A stretch of DNA of 64,000 bases from Flagellimonas meridianipacifica (GTDB taxonomy: Bacteria > Bacteroidota > Bacteroidia > Flavobacteriales > Flavobacteriaceae). The stretch lies in contig NZ_PVYX01000002.1 of NCBI RefSeq assembly GCF_003001695.1, forward strand, positions 1 to 64,000, in the 5' to 3' direction. The notes under the pieces were generated by a model, which was not told the origin of the DNA, ran no database searches, and worked only from the letters and a program-made list of their open reading frames with translations. This document shows positions 46,351-55,405 of the stretch, piece after piece. Each line of letters opens with the position of its first letter. Positions within the stretch are counted from its first letter, which is position 1. A program made the position numbers and the translations under genes.

Positions 46351-48048
46351 TTGTCATGGTTGTTTAAAAAAGAAACTGTGGGAAAAAACTACTTTCTACT
46401 TTTAGTCTTCGTGTTTTTCAGTTGTGTAGGTCTTCAAGCACAGCGTAATAAGAAAAAAACTCCTGAGCCAAAACCTATTGAAGCTGAGCAAGTACCCAAA
46501 TTAGTTGTAGGCATTATAGTGGAACAAATGCGGTATGATTATTTAACCCGTTTTTGGAACCATTATAGTGAAGGAGGGTTTAAACGATTGATAAAAGAAG
46601 GGTTCAATTGTAAAAATCATCACATTAATCACGCCCCTACCAGCACAGCACCAAGCCTTGCATCCATTTATACAGGCGCTACACCTTCTATTCACGGTAT
46701 CATTGGGAATACTTGGTACGATAAAACCCAAGATATGGAAGTGTACGGTGTCGAGGATAAAGAGTACAGCTCTGTTGGAACATTTTCAAATGCAGGAAAA
46801 ATGTCGCCTCATCGCATGCTTTCTACAACCATTACCGATCAATTACGTTTGCACACCCAGAAGCAGGGAAAAGTAATAGCGGTCGCTTTAAAGGATGTAG
46901 CAGCTGTGCTCTCAGGAGGACATATGACAAATGCGGCCTATTGGTTTGATGGAGGCGAAGTGGGAAAGTGGATAACGAGTTCCTATTACATGTCTCAACT
47001 TCCCCAATGGGTTAGTGATTTTAACTCATCTGATGCTATTAAGAAGTATAAAAAGGAATGGAATACCTTAAAGGACATTGGTTCTTACGTTGAAAGTGGT
47101 CCTGATAACAACGTCTATGAAACCCCTTTTGAAAATGAGGCAAGTCCAATATTTCCCCATAATACTCCAAGTCTTTTAAGCAAGGAAAAAGATTTTGATG
47201 TATTGAAGTACACACCCTATGGAAACAATATCACAACTGATTTTGCCTTGGAAGTCCTAGAAAAGGAGAGTTTGGGTGTTGACAGCACTACTGATTTTTT
47301 AGCGATAAGTTTTTCCAGTACGGATTACGTTGGTCAAAAATTTGGTTTGAATTCAAAAGAAATCCAGGATACATATTTACGATTGGATTTGGATTTGGAA
47401 CGCATGCTTAAAGCTTTGGATGAGAAAGTGGGGGTAGGGCAATATACTTTGTTTTTGACCTCAGATTATGGAGGGGTTCGTGAGCCAGCCTACTTAAGGG
47501 ACCAAAAGGTCCCAGCAGGATATATTGACCTTGGAGAGATGCGCGGAAAGTTCAATGAGTTTTTGAGGTATAAATACGGGACAACTGATGTGGTACAAAA
47601 CATTTCTAATTTCCAGGTCTTTTTAAATCACAGGGTGATAGAAAATTTAGATATTGACTTGGGTGATGCGCAAGAAGAAATTGCTTTGGAATTATTAGGG
47701 TATGATAAAGTGAACCAAGTATACACAGCATTTCAAATGTGGCAAAATGAATATACCTCGGGTATTCCTTATCTTTTGCAAAAAGGGTATCATCAAAAAC
47801 GTTCCGGCGATATTTTCCTTGTACCCAAGCCTGGTTTTGCCCAATATGGAAGAACGGATTTTACCAAAGATGCAGCTATGATATATGATACCCATATGCC
47901 ACTGTTATTCTTTGGAAACGGAATCAAGCAGGGCGCCACTACCAACCGAACCGAGGTTGTGGACATAGCACCGACCATTTCAACTTTATTGGGGATAGCT
48001 TTTCCCAATGGGACCACCGGTAATCCAATTGGTGAGGTTTTAAAATAG
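46351..48048 (+). CDS. PafA-like alkaline phosphatase family protein with degenerate active site
   Basis: 565 residues from a TTG at 46351; a GTG at 46378 would give a neat signal peptide ending GLQAQ and is equally plausible. The fold matches the PafA type of the alkaline phosphatase superfamily: the spacing of the remembered metal and substrate residues of Elizabethkingia PafA is kept. Thr99, Asn120, Lys181, Asp325, Asp372 and a late DTHMPL His are present, but Asp becomes Glu58, Arg becomes Val183, and His becomes Gln329 and Tyr373. It is divergent from mlaEF by 70 bp. It may be a binding protein or an altered enzyme. Confidence 0.85.
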   Translation: MSWLFKKETVGKNYFLLLVFVFFSCVGLQAQRNKKKTPEPKPIEAEQVPKLVVGIIVEQMRYDYLTRFWNHYSEGGFKRLIKEGFNCKNHHINHAPTSTAPSLASIYTGATPSIHGIIGNTWYDKTQDMEVYGVEDKEYSSVGTFSNAGKMSPHRMLSTTITDQLRLHTQKQGKVIAVALKDVAAVLSGGHMTNAAYWFDGGEVGKWITSSYYMSQLPQWVSDFNSSDAIKKYKKEWNTLKDIGSYVESGPDNNVYETPFENEASPIFPHNTPSLLSKEKDFDVLKYTPYGNNITTDFALEVLEKESLGVDSTTDFLAISFSSTDYVGQKFGLNSKEIQDTYLRLDLDLERMLKALDEKVGVGQYTLFLTSDYGGVREPAYLRDQKVPAGYIDLGEMRGKFNEFLRYKYGTTDVVQNISNFQVFLNHRVIENLDIDLGDAQEEIALELLGYDKVNQVYTAFQMWQNEYTSGIPYLLQKGYHQKRSGDIFLVPKPGFAQYGRTDFTKDAAMIYDTHMPLLFFGNGIKQGATTNRTEVVDIAPTISTLLGIAFPNGTTGNPIGEVLK

Positions 48049-48054
48049 GACTTT

Positions 48055-48900
48055 CTAAAAAATCTTAGAAAAGATCCCCTTCCACCGGTGTTTTCTGATA
48101 AAACTTCCCTCTTCCTCAGTAACATAACGAGGTGATTGAAGGAAGACAGCTTTGCAGTAACCTTTAAGAACTTGAAAAAGAAGCAATATACTTTTTGCTT
48201 GCCAAGCCATTTTGAGCGCAGCTAATTTGGTCAGGGGAAGACCATATCTCATTTTGAATAGTGCTTCACCTTTTGACTGATAACTCTTTTTGCTATATCC
48301 ATGCCCTGTTGGACGTAAGTGTTTTACCTTAAGCGAGGGGTCCGTATGGATTTCAAAGTCGTGGAATTGAGCTAAAAGAACATCAACAGTGTCCCAACCC
48401 ACGCCGGGGCGCAATCCCCCTATTTTCTGAAAACATGCATTGAAGTAAAGTTTTATGGGACCACGAACGTGAGATTTATCCGCAATGTTTTCATAGACCC
48501 AATTTTCTCCTTTATCGACAAATAGCAGACCGCTGCACATACCCAATTTCCAATTGCCCTGAAAATGGTTCAACATAACTTCAAAGTAGTTAGGTGGGAG
48601 AACGATATCGGCATCAAACTTACCTATCAAATCATAATCCGAGGCGTGTTTTAATCCAAAGTTGAAAGCATCCACCACTTTTTTACCGGGAACGTGCTTA
48701 TTTAAGGACTTATGTTGAAGGACTTTTATCCATTTATGGCTTTTTGCTAATGTTGATGCAATTTCATAAGTATCATCACTCGAGTTATCATCCACTATGA
48801 TGAGCTCATTTGGTTTTTGTGTTTGGTTCACAAAAGACCCCAAGCATTGGGAAAGATATTCCTCCTCATTATGAGCTGGGATGATAATGCTTATTCGCAT
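48055..48900 (-). CDS. Family 2 glycosyltransferase
   Basis: 281 residues. GT-A fold start IIIPAHNEEEYLSQCLGSF, and the metal site DADIVLP at about 96-98. Last gene of a three-gene set, and about 3 bases after the methyltransferase gene stop. The sugar is unknown. Confidence 0.92.
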   Translation of the reverse strand: MRISIIIPAHNEEEYLSQCLGSFVNQTQKPNELIIVDDNSSDDTYEIASTLAKSHKWIKVLQHKSLNKHVPGKKVVDAFNFGLKHASDYDLIGKFDADIVLPPNYFEVMLNHFQGNWKLGMCSGLLFVDKGENWVYENIADKSHVRGPIKLYFNACFQKIGGLRPGVGWDTVDVLLAQFHDFEIHTDPSLKVKHLRPTGHGYSKKSYQSKGEALFKMRYGLPLTKLAALKMAWQAKSILLLFQVLKGYCKAVFLQSPRYVTEEEGSFIRKHRWKGIFSKIF

Positions 48901-48903
48901 AGG

Positions 48904-49422
48904 CTAGCGCTCGGCGTAAACAATATAATACCTATTGGTAAAATGCCTTAATAGAGGTCTTACCCCTATTTTCTTGGTAGGATTGGTCCATTTTGCGGTA
49001 TCCTTTATTTTCCATCCCGATTTCTCCAAAAGCCAATCAAACTGCCAATCTTCAAATTCATGGTAATGTCTATCCCATGGATCGGTTTTACTTCGATATG
49101 CAGATGAAAACCACAAGCGCATGGGTATACTGGCTACAAGTTTCTTGGACTTGATTTCCTTTAACACATTGAAAGGGGCAACCAAATGTTCAAATATTTC
49201 GAAGGCCGTCACCACTTCGGCCTTTGACTGCCTAACACTTGAAAAATCGATATCTAAATCCTCACCTTTGGTATTTTCTACACTAAAACCCTGTTCCCTC
49301 ATAATATTGGAAAATGGATTATCCACGCCCAAATCCAGAATGGTTTCTGAAACGGGTACATGTTTCTGTAAAAAGGCTAGGGTATGCTTGTATCTTTTGT
49401 TTGGAAAGTTGTTCTCGTACAT
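48904..49422 (-). CDS. SAM-dependent methyltransferase-like protein
   Basis: 172 residues. Class I methyltransferase pieces: ETILDLGVDNPFS as an altered motif I, then FEIFEHLVAP and IPMRLWFSS. The motif I Gly pattern is weaker than usual. Its ATG directly follows the stop of the KAS III gene (TAAATG), so the two are coupled. Confidence 0.8.
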   Translation of the reverse strand: MYENNFPNKRYKHTLAFLQKHVPVSETILDLGVDNPFSNIMREQGFSVENTKGEDLDIDFSSVRQSKAEVVTAFEIFEHLVAPFNVLKEIKSKKLVASIPMRLWFSSAYRSKTDPWDRHYHEFEDWQFDWLLEKSGWKIKDTAKWTNPTKKIGVRPLLRHFTNRYYIVYAER

Positions 49423-50478
49423 TTAATATCTGTAAACAATGGCATTGATATTCATACCAGCGCCAACGCTTGCAAAGATAACAACATCTCCTTTGTGTAC
49501 TTCATGTTCTTCTAAATCCCCTTTTCTAACCAAATCAAAGAGGGTGGGGATAGTGGCCACCGAACTGTTGCCCAATTTATGAATGCTCATGGGCATAATA
49601 TCTTTAGGTGCTTCTTTTCCATAAATTCGATAAAAACGCTTGATGATGGCCTCATCCATTTTTTCATTGGCTTGATGTATGAATATTTTTTTTACATCTT
49701 CAATGGAAACACCACTGTCTTCTAAACAATCTGCCATGGCCTTGGGTACGTGGGTGCACGCGAACTCGTAGATTTTGCGTCCATGCATTTTTATGTAACG
49801 GGTATCCGAACAGCCTTCTTCATTATAGGTTTTATCGAAAAACAGGAAATAGGCCTCTCCGTTGGCATGCGTAACGGAGGTGTGACTTAAAATCTCTCCC
49901 GAAGCATTGTTTTCAATTATGGCCGCACCTGCCCCGTCAGAATAAATCATACTGTCCCTATCATGTTCATCAATTACTCGGGACAAGGTCTCCCCACCAA
50001 TAACCAAACATTTTTTGGCCATCCCACTTTTGATATAGGCCGAAGCTTGAATTACACCTTCTATCCAGCCAGGGCAGCCAAAAATCGTATCGTAAGCAAC
50101 GCATTTCGGGTTTTTTATTTGAAGCAGATGCTTCACTCGCGTTGCTAAACTGGGTAAGGTATCTCCCTGACTCTTTCCAACGGTGAGGTCACCAAAATTA
50201 TGGGCAAAGATGATATAGTCCAGCTCCTCTTTATCAATTCCTGAGTTCTCCAATGCTTTTTCGGCAGCAAGGTACCCCAAGTCTGAGGTTTTCAGTTCAG
50301 GCTTTGCATATCGCCTTTCGGCAATACCTGTGATGGATTTAAATTTTTCAATAATAACGGCATTCTCTACCTCAAAGGAAGAACCATCAGTCCCCAAAAA
50401 ATCATGCTCCAAGAAATCTTCGTTTTTCGTGACTACGGATGGGATATAACTTCCAGTTCCAGTGATACCAATCTTCAT
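49423..50478 (-). CDS. Ketoacyl-ACP synthase III-like protein
   Basis: 351 residues of the thiolase fold. Catalytic triad Cys135 (IFGCPGW), His268 (IHQAN) and Asn304 (LGNSSVATIP). It differs from FabH of fatty acid synthesis in its sequence around the Cys. Genes for a methyltransferase and a glycosyltransferase follow, so a special lipid or acylated product is possible. Confidence 0.9.
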   Translation of the reverse strand: MKIGITGTGSYIPSVVTKNEDFLEHDFLGTDGSSFEVENAVIIEKFKSITGIAERRYAKPELKTSDLGYLAAEKALENSGIDKEELDYIIFAHNFGDLTVGKSQGDTLPSLATRVKHLLQIKNPKCVAYDTIFGCPGWIEGVIQASAYIKSGMAKKCLVIGGETLSRVIDEHDRDSMIYSDGAGAAIIENNASGEILSHTSVTHANGEAYFLFFDKTYNEEGCSDTRYIKMHGRKIYEFACTHVPKAMADCLEDSGVSIEDVKKIFIHQANEKMDEAIIKRFYRIYGKEAPKDIMPMSIHKLGNSSVATIPTLFDLVRKGDLEEHEVHKGDVVIFASVGAGMNINAIVYRY

Positions 50479-50585
50479 ATTGAGGTTTTAGTGCTTCTAA
50501 AATAACCTCGATTGCACACTATATTATGCATGCATAATAATTTGTATGACGTTCAAGAGGAAACAAATCCAGATTAATAAAAAGT

Positions 50586-50618
50586 AAAGCGCTGGACTAT
50601 GGGATAATCCAGTGCTTT
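50586..50618 (-). terminator. Terminator of gcvP
   Basis: 11-base arms AAAGCGCTGGA and TCCAGTGCTTT (one G-U) with an 11-base loop; T-rich on both sides. Confidence 0.8.
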
Positions 50619-50642
50619 TTTTCAATGATAACAGTACTTTAT

Positions 50643-53492
50643 CTAAGCTTCTGCATATGCTTCTATAGGTGCGCAGGTACATATCAAATTACGATCCCCA
50701 AAAGCTTCATCTACTCTTCTAACTGTGGGCCAAAATTTGTTTTCTCCTACATATTCCAATGGAAAAGCCGCTTTCTGTCGTGTATAGGGAAACTCCCAAC
50801 TATCGCTAGTGACCATATTCAAGGTGTGAGGTGCGTTTTTCAAAACATTGTCTGAATCAGCGGGATTGGCCTCGTCAATTTCTTCGCGAATAGCCAACAT
50901 AGCGTCACAAAATCTATCAAGCTCAGGCAAGCTTTCACTCTCCGTGGGCTCAATCATAATAGTTCCCGCGACAGGAAAAGAGACCGTGGGAGCATGGAAA
51001 CCATAATCCATCAACCTTTTGGCTATATCGGTCACTTCAATGCCATGTGCTTTAAAAGGTCTACAATCGATAATCATCTCATGGGCCGCCCTACCTCTTT
51101 CGCCCGTATAGAGCACATCAAACTTCCCTCTCAAGCGGTCCTTGATGTAGTTCGCATTTAAAATGGCAATTTTAGTGGCATCTGTCAATCCTTGGGTGCC
51201 GAGCATTTTTATATATCCATACGAGATAAGGCATGCCAGGGCACTACCCCAAGGGGCACCAGAAATTGCCGTTATGGCCTTTTCCCCCCCTGTTTCGATA
51301 ACAGGATTGGTTGGAAGAAAAGGTTTTAACTGCTCAGCCACACAAATAGGACCTACGCCTGGACCACCTCCACCATGTGGAATGGCAAACGTTTTATGCA
51401 AGTTAAGGTGACATACGTCTGCGCCTATGGTGGCGGGATTGGTCAATCCAACTTGGGCATTCATGTTGGCACCGTCCATATACACCTGGCCTCCATGGTC
51501 GTGAATCAACTTTGTGATTTTTATGATAGATGATTCAAAAACCCCATGCGTTGAAGGATAAGTTATCATAAGAGCCGCTAAGTTTTCGGAATGAAGAAGA
51601 ACTTTTTCTTCCAAGTCAGCGACATCAATGTTTCCTTGATCATCCGTTTTGGTAACCACAACTTTCATCCCAGCCATCACAGCGGATGCAGGGTTGGTAC
51701 CATGTGCGGAAGCCGGAATGATACAAATATTGCGATGCTCTTCGCCTCTGGATTTATGATATGCCCGAATCGTCATCAATCCAGCATATTCACCTTGTGC
51801 CCCAGAATTGGGTTGAAGGGAGGTAGCTGCAAATCCGGTAATCACATTTAATTGTTTTTCCAATTCCTTAAGAACAATTTGATAGCCTTCAGCTTGGTCG
51901 AGAGGTGCAAAAGGATGGATATTTCCCCAATTGGTCCAGCTTAGGGGAAGCATTTCAGAAGCTGCATTCAACTTCATGGTACAGCTTCCCAATGAAATCA
52001 TGGAATGGTTCAAGGCCAAATCTTTGCGCTCCAATTTTTTGATGTAACGCATCAACTCTGTCTCGGAATGATAGGAATTGAAGACCTCATGTTCCAAAAA
52101 TGGGGTTTTGCGCTGCAAGGAAGCTGGAATTGCCTCATAATGGCCTTGTTCCAAATTTTGAAATTCTGCATCAGCAAGTTTTGCAAAACAGGAAGCTAAG
52201 TTCTCTAAATCGGTTTGGGAAGTAGCTTCGTTTATTGAAATGGAAACGGTTTTTCCATTGACTACATTTATATTTATCTCTTTGTCCTCAGCAATGCTTT
52301 TCAGTTTTGCACTATCACTTACTTGGACCTCTATGGTATCAAAAAAAGCAGTATTTACTTGAATGCAACCCATCTTCGTAAGACTTTGGGCCAATGCTTT
52401 TGTTTGATTGTGTACTTTTTGGGCAATATATCGAAGTCCATTAGGTCCATGATAGACCGCATACATTCCAGCCATTACTGCCAGTAATACCTGAGCCGTA
52501 CAAATGTTTGAAGTAGCCTTGTCCCTTTTTATGTGTTGTTCACGGGTTTGCAATGCCATACGAAGTGCACGATTGCCATCCGTGTCCTTAGTCACACCAA
52601 TGATTCTTCCGGGGATATTTCTTTTGTAGTCCTCTTTTGTGGCAAAAAAGGCAGCGTGTGGTCCACCATACCCAAGTGGAATTCCAAAACGTTGGGTGGT
52701 ACCCACTACTACATCAACACCCCATTCCCCTGGAGGGGTCAATAAAACCAAACTTAAAATATCAGCAGCGACGGCAACCTTAATATCATTTGCCTTGGCT
52801 TTTTCTACAAAGGAAGCGTAATCATGAACCTGTCCATGTTTTCCAGGATATTGAAGCAATGCTCCATAAAAATCAGTTGAGAAATCAAATTCCTCATGAT
52901 TGCCAACTACCAATTCGATTCCTAAGGGATGCGAACGGGTTTCCAGCAAACTTAGTGTTTGGGGCAGTATTTCTTCGGAAACAAAAAACTTAAGAATTCC
53001 TTCTTTTTTTTGCTGTCTACTACGAACATCAAAAAGCATGGTCATGGCTTCAGCAGCAGCCGTACTTTCATCCAAAAGAGATGCATTGGCAATTTCCATT
53101 CCTGTGAGGTCACAAACCGTGGTTTGAAAATTGAGAAGTGCTTCCAGTCGTCCTTGGGCAATTTCTGCCTGATATGGCGTATAGGCAGTATACCAACCTG
53201 GATTCTCAAGAATATTTCTTTTGATTACTGAAGGGGTCAATGATTCATGATATCCCAATCCGATATAGGTTTTGAACGCCTTATTTTTTTCGGATAGCTT
53301 CTGGATATGACTCAAAAACTCATGCTCACTTATACCTTCAGGCAAGTCCAAGGGAGATTTTAATCTAATGTCATTTGGAATGGTTTCTTGAATCAATTGT
53401 TCCATATTTTCCACTCCAATGGTATGGAACATATGTGGCAAATCTCTTTCAGTTATTCCGTTGTGCCTGGATGCAAACACCTCTGTATTCAT
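50643..53492 (-). CDS. gcvP: Glycine dehydrogenase (decarboxylating), P protein
   Basis: 949 residues from the ATG at 53492; a TTG two codons upstream is in frame. Full-length single-chain P protein with both halves. The pyridoxal-phosphate Lys is in HLNLHKTFAIPHGGGGPG near residue 697. It starts the glycine cleavage system, releasing CO2 and passing the aminomethyl group to H protein. The gcvH and gcvT genes are not here. Confidence 0.97.
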   Translation of the reverse strand: MNTEVFASRHNGITERDLPHMFHTIGVENMEQLIQETIPNDIRLKSPLDLPEGISEHEFLSHIQKLSEKNKAFKTYIGLGYHESLTPSVIKRNILENPGWYTAYTPYQAEIAQGRLEALLNFQTTVCDLTGMEIANASLLDESTAAAEAMTMLFDVRSRQQKKEGILKFFVSEEILPQTLSLLETRSHPLGIELVVGNHEEFDFSTDFYGALLQYPGKHGQVHDYASFVEKAKANDIKVAVAADILSLVLLTPPGEWGVDVVVGTTQRFGIPLGYGGPHAAFFATKEDYKRNIPGRIIGVTKDTDGNRALRMALQTREQHIKRDKATSNICTAQVLLAVMAGMYAVYHGPNGLRYIAQKVHNQTKALAQSLTKMGCIQVNTAFFDTIEVQVSDSAKLKSIAEDKEININVVNGKTVSISINEATSQTDLENLASCFAKLADAEFQNLEQGHYEAIPASLQRKTPFLEHEVFNSYHSETELMRYIKKLERKDLALNHSMISLGSCTMKLNAASEMLPLSWTNWGNIHPFAPLDQAEGYQIVLKELEKQLNVITGFAATSLQPNSGAQGEYAGLMTIRAYHKSRGEEHRNICIIPASAHGTNPASAVMAGMKVVVTKTDDQGNIDVADLEEKVLLHSENLAALMITYPSTHGVFESSIIKITKLIHDHGGQVYMDGANMNAQVGLTNPATIGADVCHLNLHKTFAIPHGGGGPGVGPICVAEQLKPFLPTNPVIETGGEKAITAISGAPWGSALACLISYGYIKMLGTQGLTDATKIAILNANYIKDRLRGKFDVLYTGERGRAAHEMIIDCRPFKAHGIEVTDIAKRLMDYGFHAPTVSFPVAGTIMIEPTESESLPELDRFCDAMLAIREEIDEANPADSDNVLKNAPHTLNMVTSDSWEFPYTRQKAAFPLEYVGENKFWPTVRRVDEAFGDRNLICTCAPIEAYAEA

Positions 53493-53616
53493 AGTCAACT
53501 TATAAAGTCCACAAAATTAGCGATTAATTCAATGAAAATGGGCATTTTTGAGCTATAGCCCTTCAAAGTTGTTAACTTTAAATTAACCCTTTAGGGCAAT
53601 TCCTAAGTTCTGTTTA

Positions 53617-54438
53617 ATGCGCTCACTTCGGACCCTTTTTGACTTTTATTTGGATGCCAGCGTTCATGTGGGTTTGGCGGTTACCGCACTGGTTTTCGTA
53701 TCTTCTCTTTTGTTAAACATTCCTGTCGAAAAAGCACTATTGGGCTTTTCATTTTTTTCAACTATTGTGTGCTATAACTTTATCAAATATGGGGTAGAGG
53801 CCAAAAAGTACCTCATCGTTTCTAAAACGTATCACAGGAAAATTCAAGTATTTAGTTTTTTGAGTTTTGTTCCAGCCGTTTTTTTCGCATCTCAGTTGAG
53901 GCAGGAAGTTTTAGTTTCCATTGCTACACTCAGTATATTGTCTGGCCTATATGCCATTCCATTTTTACCCAAAACCAAGAATCTTAGAAACCTTGCCGGC
54001 TTTAAGATTTATGTTGTGGCTTTGGTGTGGGCAGGATTTACCGTCTTATTGCCTGTAGTTCAAAACCAAACTCCATTTAGTTGGGACATTGGAGTCATGC
54101 TTCTACAACGATTCCTTTTGGTCATCGTTCTAATGCTTCCTTTTGAAATAAGGGATATGGAAACAGATTATAAAGAATTATGGACCATCCCTCAGCTTAT
54201 TGGAATTCGACGCACCATGGTATTGGGAGTTGTACTTACCTTGCTTTTTGTCCTGCTTACTTTTTTTAAGGATATTCTTGCTGAAAAAGAACTAGTATCC
54301 AGGGTTCTATTGGGAGTTGTTTTGATACCCATGCTTCTGGCATCCAAAAAAAAATCCAAATACTTTACGTCTTTTTGGATTGAGGCGGTACCCATATTCT
54401 GGGCTATTTCAATTGTAGTTCTTCGGGAATTGTGCTAA
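53617..54438 (+). CDS. UbiA-like integral membrane protein
   Basis: 273 residues with about eight membrane helices. The stretch PFEIRDMETDYK resembles the second Asp-rich motif of UbiA prenyltransferases, and YNFIKYG may be a relic of the first. No clear first NDxxD motif, so activity is in doubt. Its stop overlaps the convergent gene by 4 bases. Confidence 0.7.
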   Translation: MRSLRTLFDFYLDASVHVGLAVTALVFVSSLLLNIPVEKALLGFSFFSTIVCYNFIKYGVEAKKYLIVSKTYHRKIQVFSFLSFVPAVFFASQLRQEVLVSIATLSILSGLYAIPFLPKTKNLRNLAGFKIYVVALVWAGFTVLLPVVQNQTPFSWDIGVMLLQRFLLVIVLMLPFEIRDMETDYKELWTIPQLIGIRRTMVLGVVLTLLFVLLTFFKDILAEKELVSRVLLGVVLIPMLLASKKKSKYFTSFWIEAVPIFWAISIVVLRELC

Positions 54439-54665
54439 GAGAGTTCTTTTAGCTTTTTCTTCATATCGTCTTTGTCATCTTCGGATAGTGTATCCAAACC
54501 CGCACGTTCACATAAGGAAGTAAGTTTCTTGTTCTTTGCAGAGAAATCAGAACACTCTTTGCTAAATAGCAAATACACATTGAGTTGCAGCAATTCCCAC
54601 CAGGTAGCTTCCCCATATTGACTTTTGGTGCAAATTTGCTTTGCCTTTTCAATAGATATTTTCAT
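54435..54665 (-). CDS. Small protein next to the ECF sigma factor
   Basis: 76 residues. Starts 4 bases after the sigma factor stop. It has Cys12 and Cys38 and an acidic/basic helical end, with no membrane segment. Position suggests an anti-sigma factor or co-regulator; a zinc anti-sigma signature (HxxxCxxC) is not present. Confidence 0.72.
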   Translation of the reverse strand: MKISIEKAKQICTKSQYGEATWWELLQLNVYLLFSKECSDFSAKNKKLTSLCERAGLDTLSEDDKDDMKKKLKELS

Positions 54666-54669
54666 ACGT

Positions 54670-55224
54670 CTAAAACCATGTTTGATTCATACAACCCATG
54701 AGCGATGTACGCGCTCTATGGATCATAACCCATAAATTGGACGGGTTAATTCCCAATTCATTACAAATATCTTCCGTACTCATTCCCTGAATGGTTTTCA
54801 TCTTAAAAACCAAGGACTGCTTTTTGGGCAATTTGGAAATACACTCTTCAATTGCGAGTCCCAACTCCTCATTTTCAATGGTATTGTCCCCATCCTTACT
54901 AAAAGGGTCTGCAACTTGTTCTTCCAGCCAATCACCTTCAGATTCTGACGATGCATTATAATTGATGCGAACCTCAGCCTTTCCTTTGTTGGAGTTGATT
55001 TTGCGATAGTGGTCAATCACTTTTCGTTTTAAAATTGCAATTAACCACGTGCGCTCTGCGGCATCACCTTTATAGTTTTTTGCCGAATTTAGTCCAGCAA
55101 AAAAAGTTTCCTGTACTAAATCCTTAGCTATTTCAGCATCGCTGACTCTTGCGATGGCATAGTTGAAAAGGTAGTCTGCGTATAAATCTACCCAGCTGTC
55201 GGGATTGAGTTTGTAAGCTGCCAT
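54670..55224 (-). CDS. ECF-type RNA polymerase sigma factor
   Basis: 184 residues. Region 2 with DLVQETFFAGLNSAKNYKGD and region 4 with EDICNELGINPSNLWVMIHRAR. A linker of about 50 residues between them is longer than usual and acidic (SESEGDWLEEQV). It may be autoregulated; a -7-like TATTTTTG lies on this strand at 55239-55246. Confidence 0.92.
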   Translation of the reverse strand: MAAYKLNPDSWVDLYADYLFNYAIARVSDAEIAKDLVQETFFAGLNSAKNYKGDAAERTWLIAILKRKVIDHYRKINSNKGKAEVRINYNASSESEGDWLEEQVADPFSKDGDNTIENEELGLAIEECISKLPKKQSLVFKMKTIQGMSTEDICNELGINPSNLWVMIHRARTSLMGCMNQTWF

Positions 55225-55405
55225 ATCTGTTCGAAGTCCAAAAATAATGGATTTTAGTTAATGATTTCATGTTTTGTCCATTACAAACGACTTCAAAAAG
55301 TATCACGAAATGTTCATGAAATGCGTATTTAGCTATTTGTTAAGATTTTTTGACTGAAATATGCTGCAAAACAAATATGGTAATACTCTAACTAGATAAT
55401 AAAGG

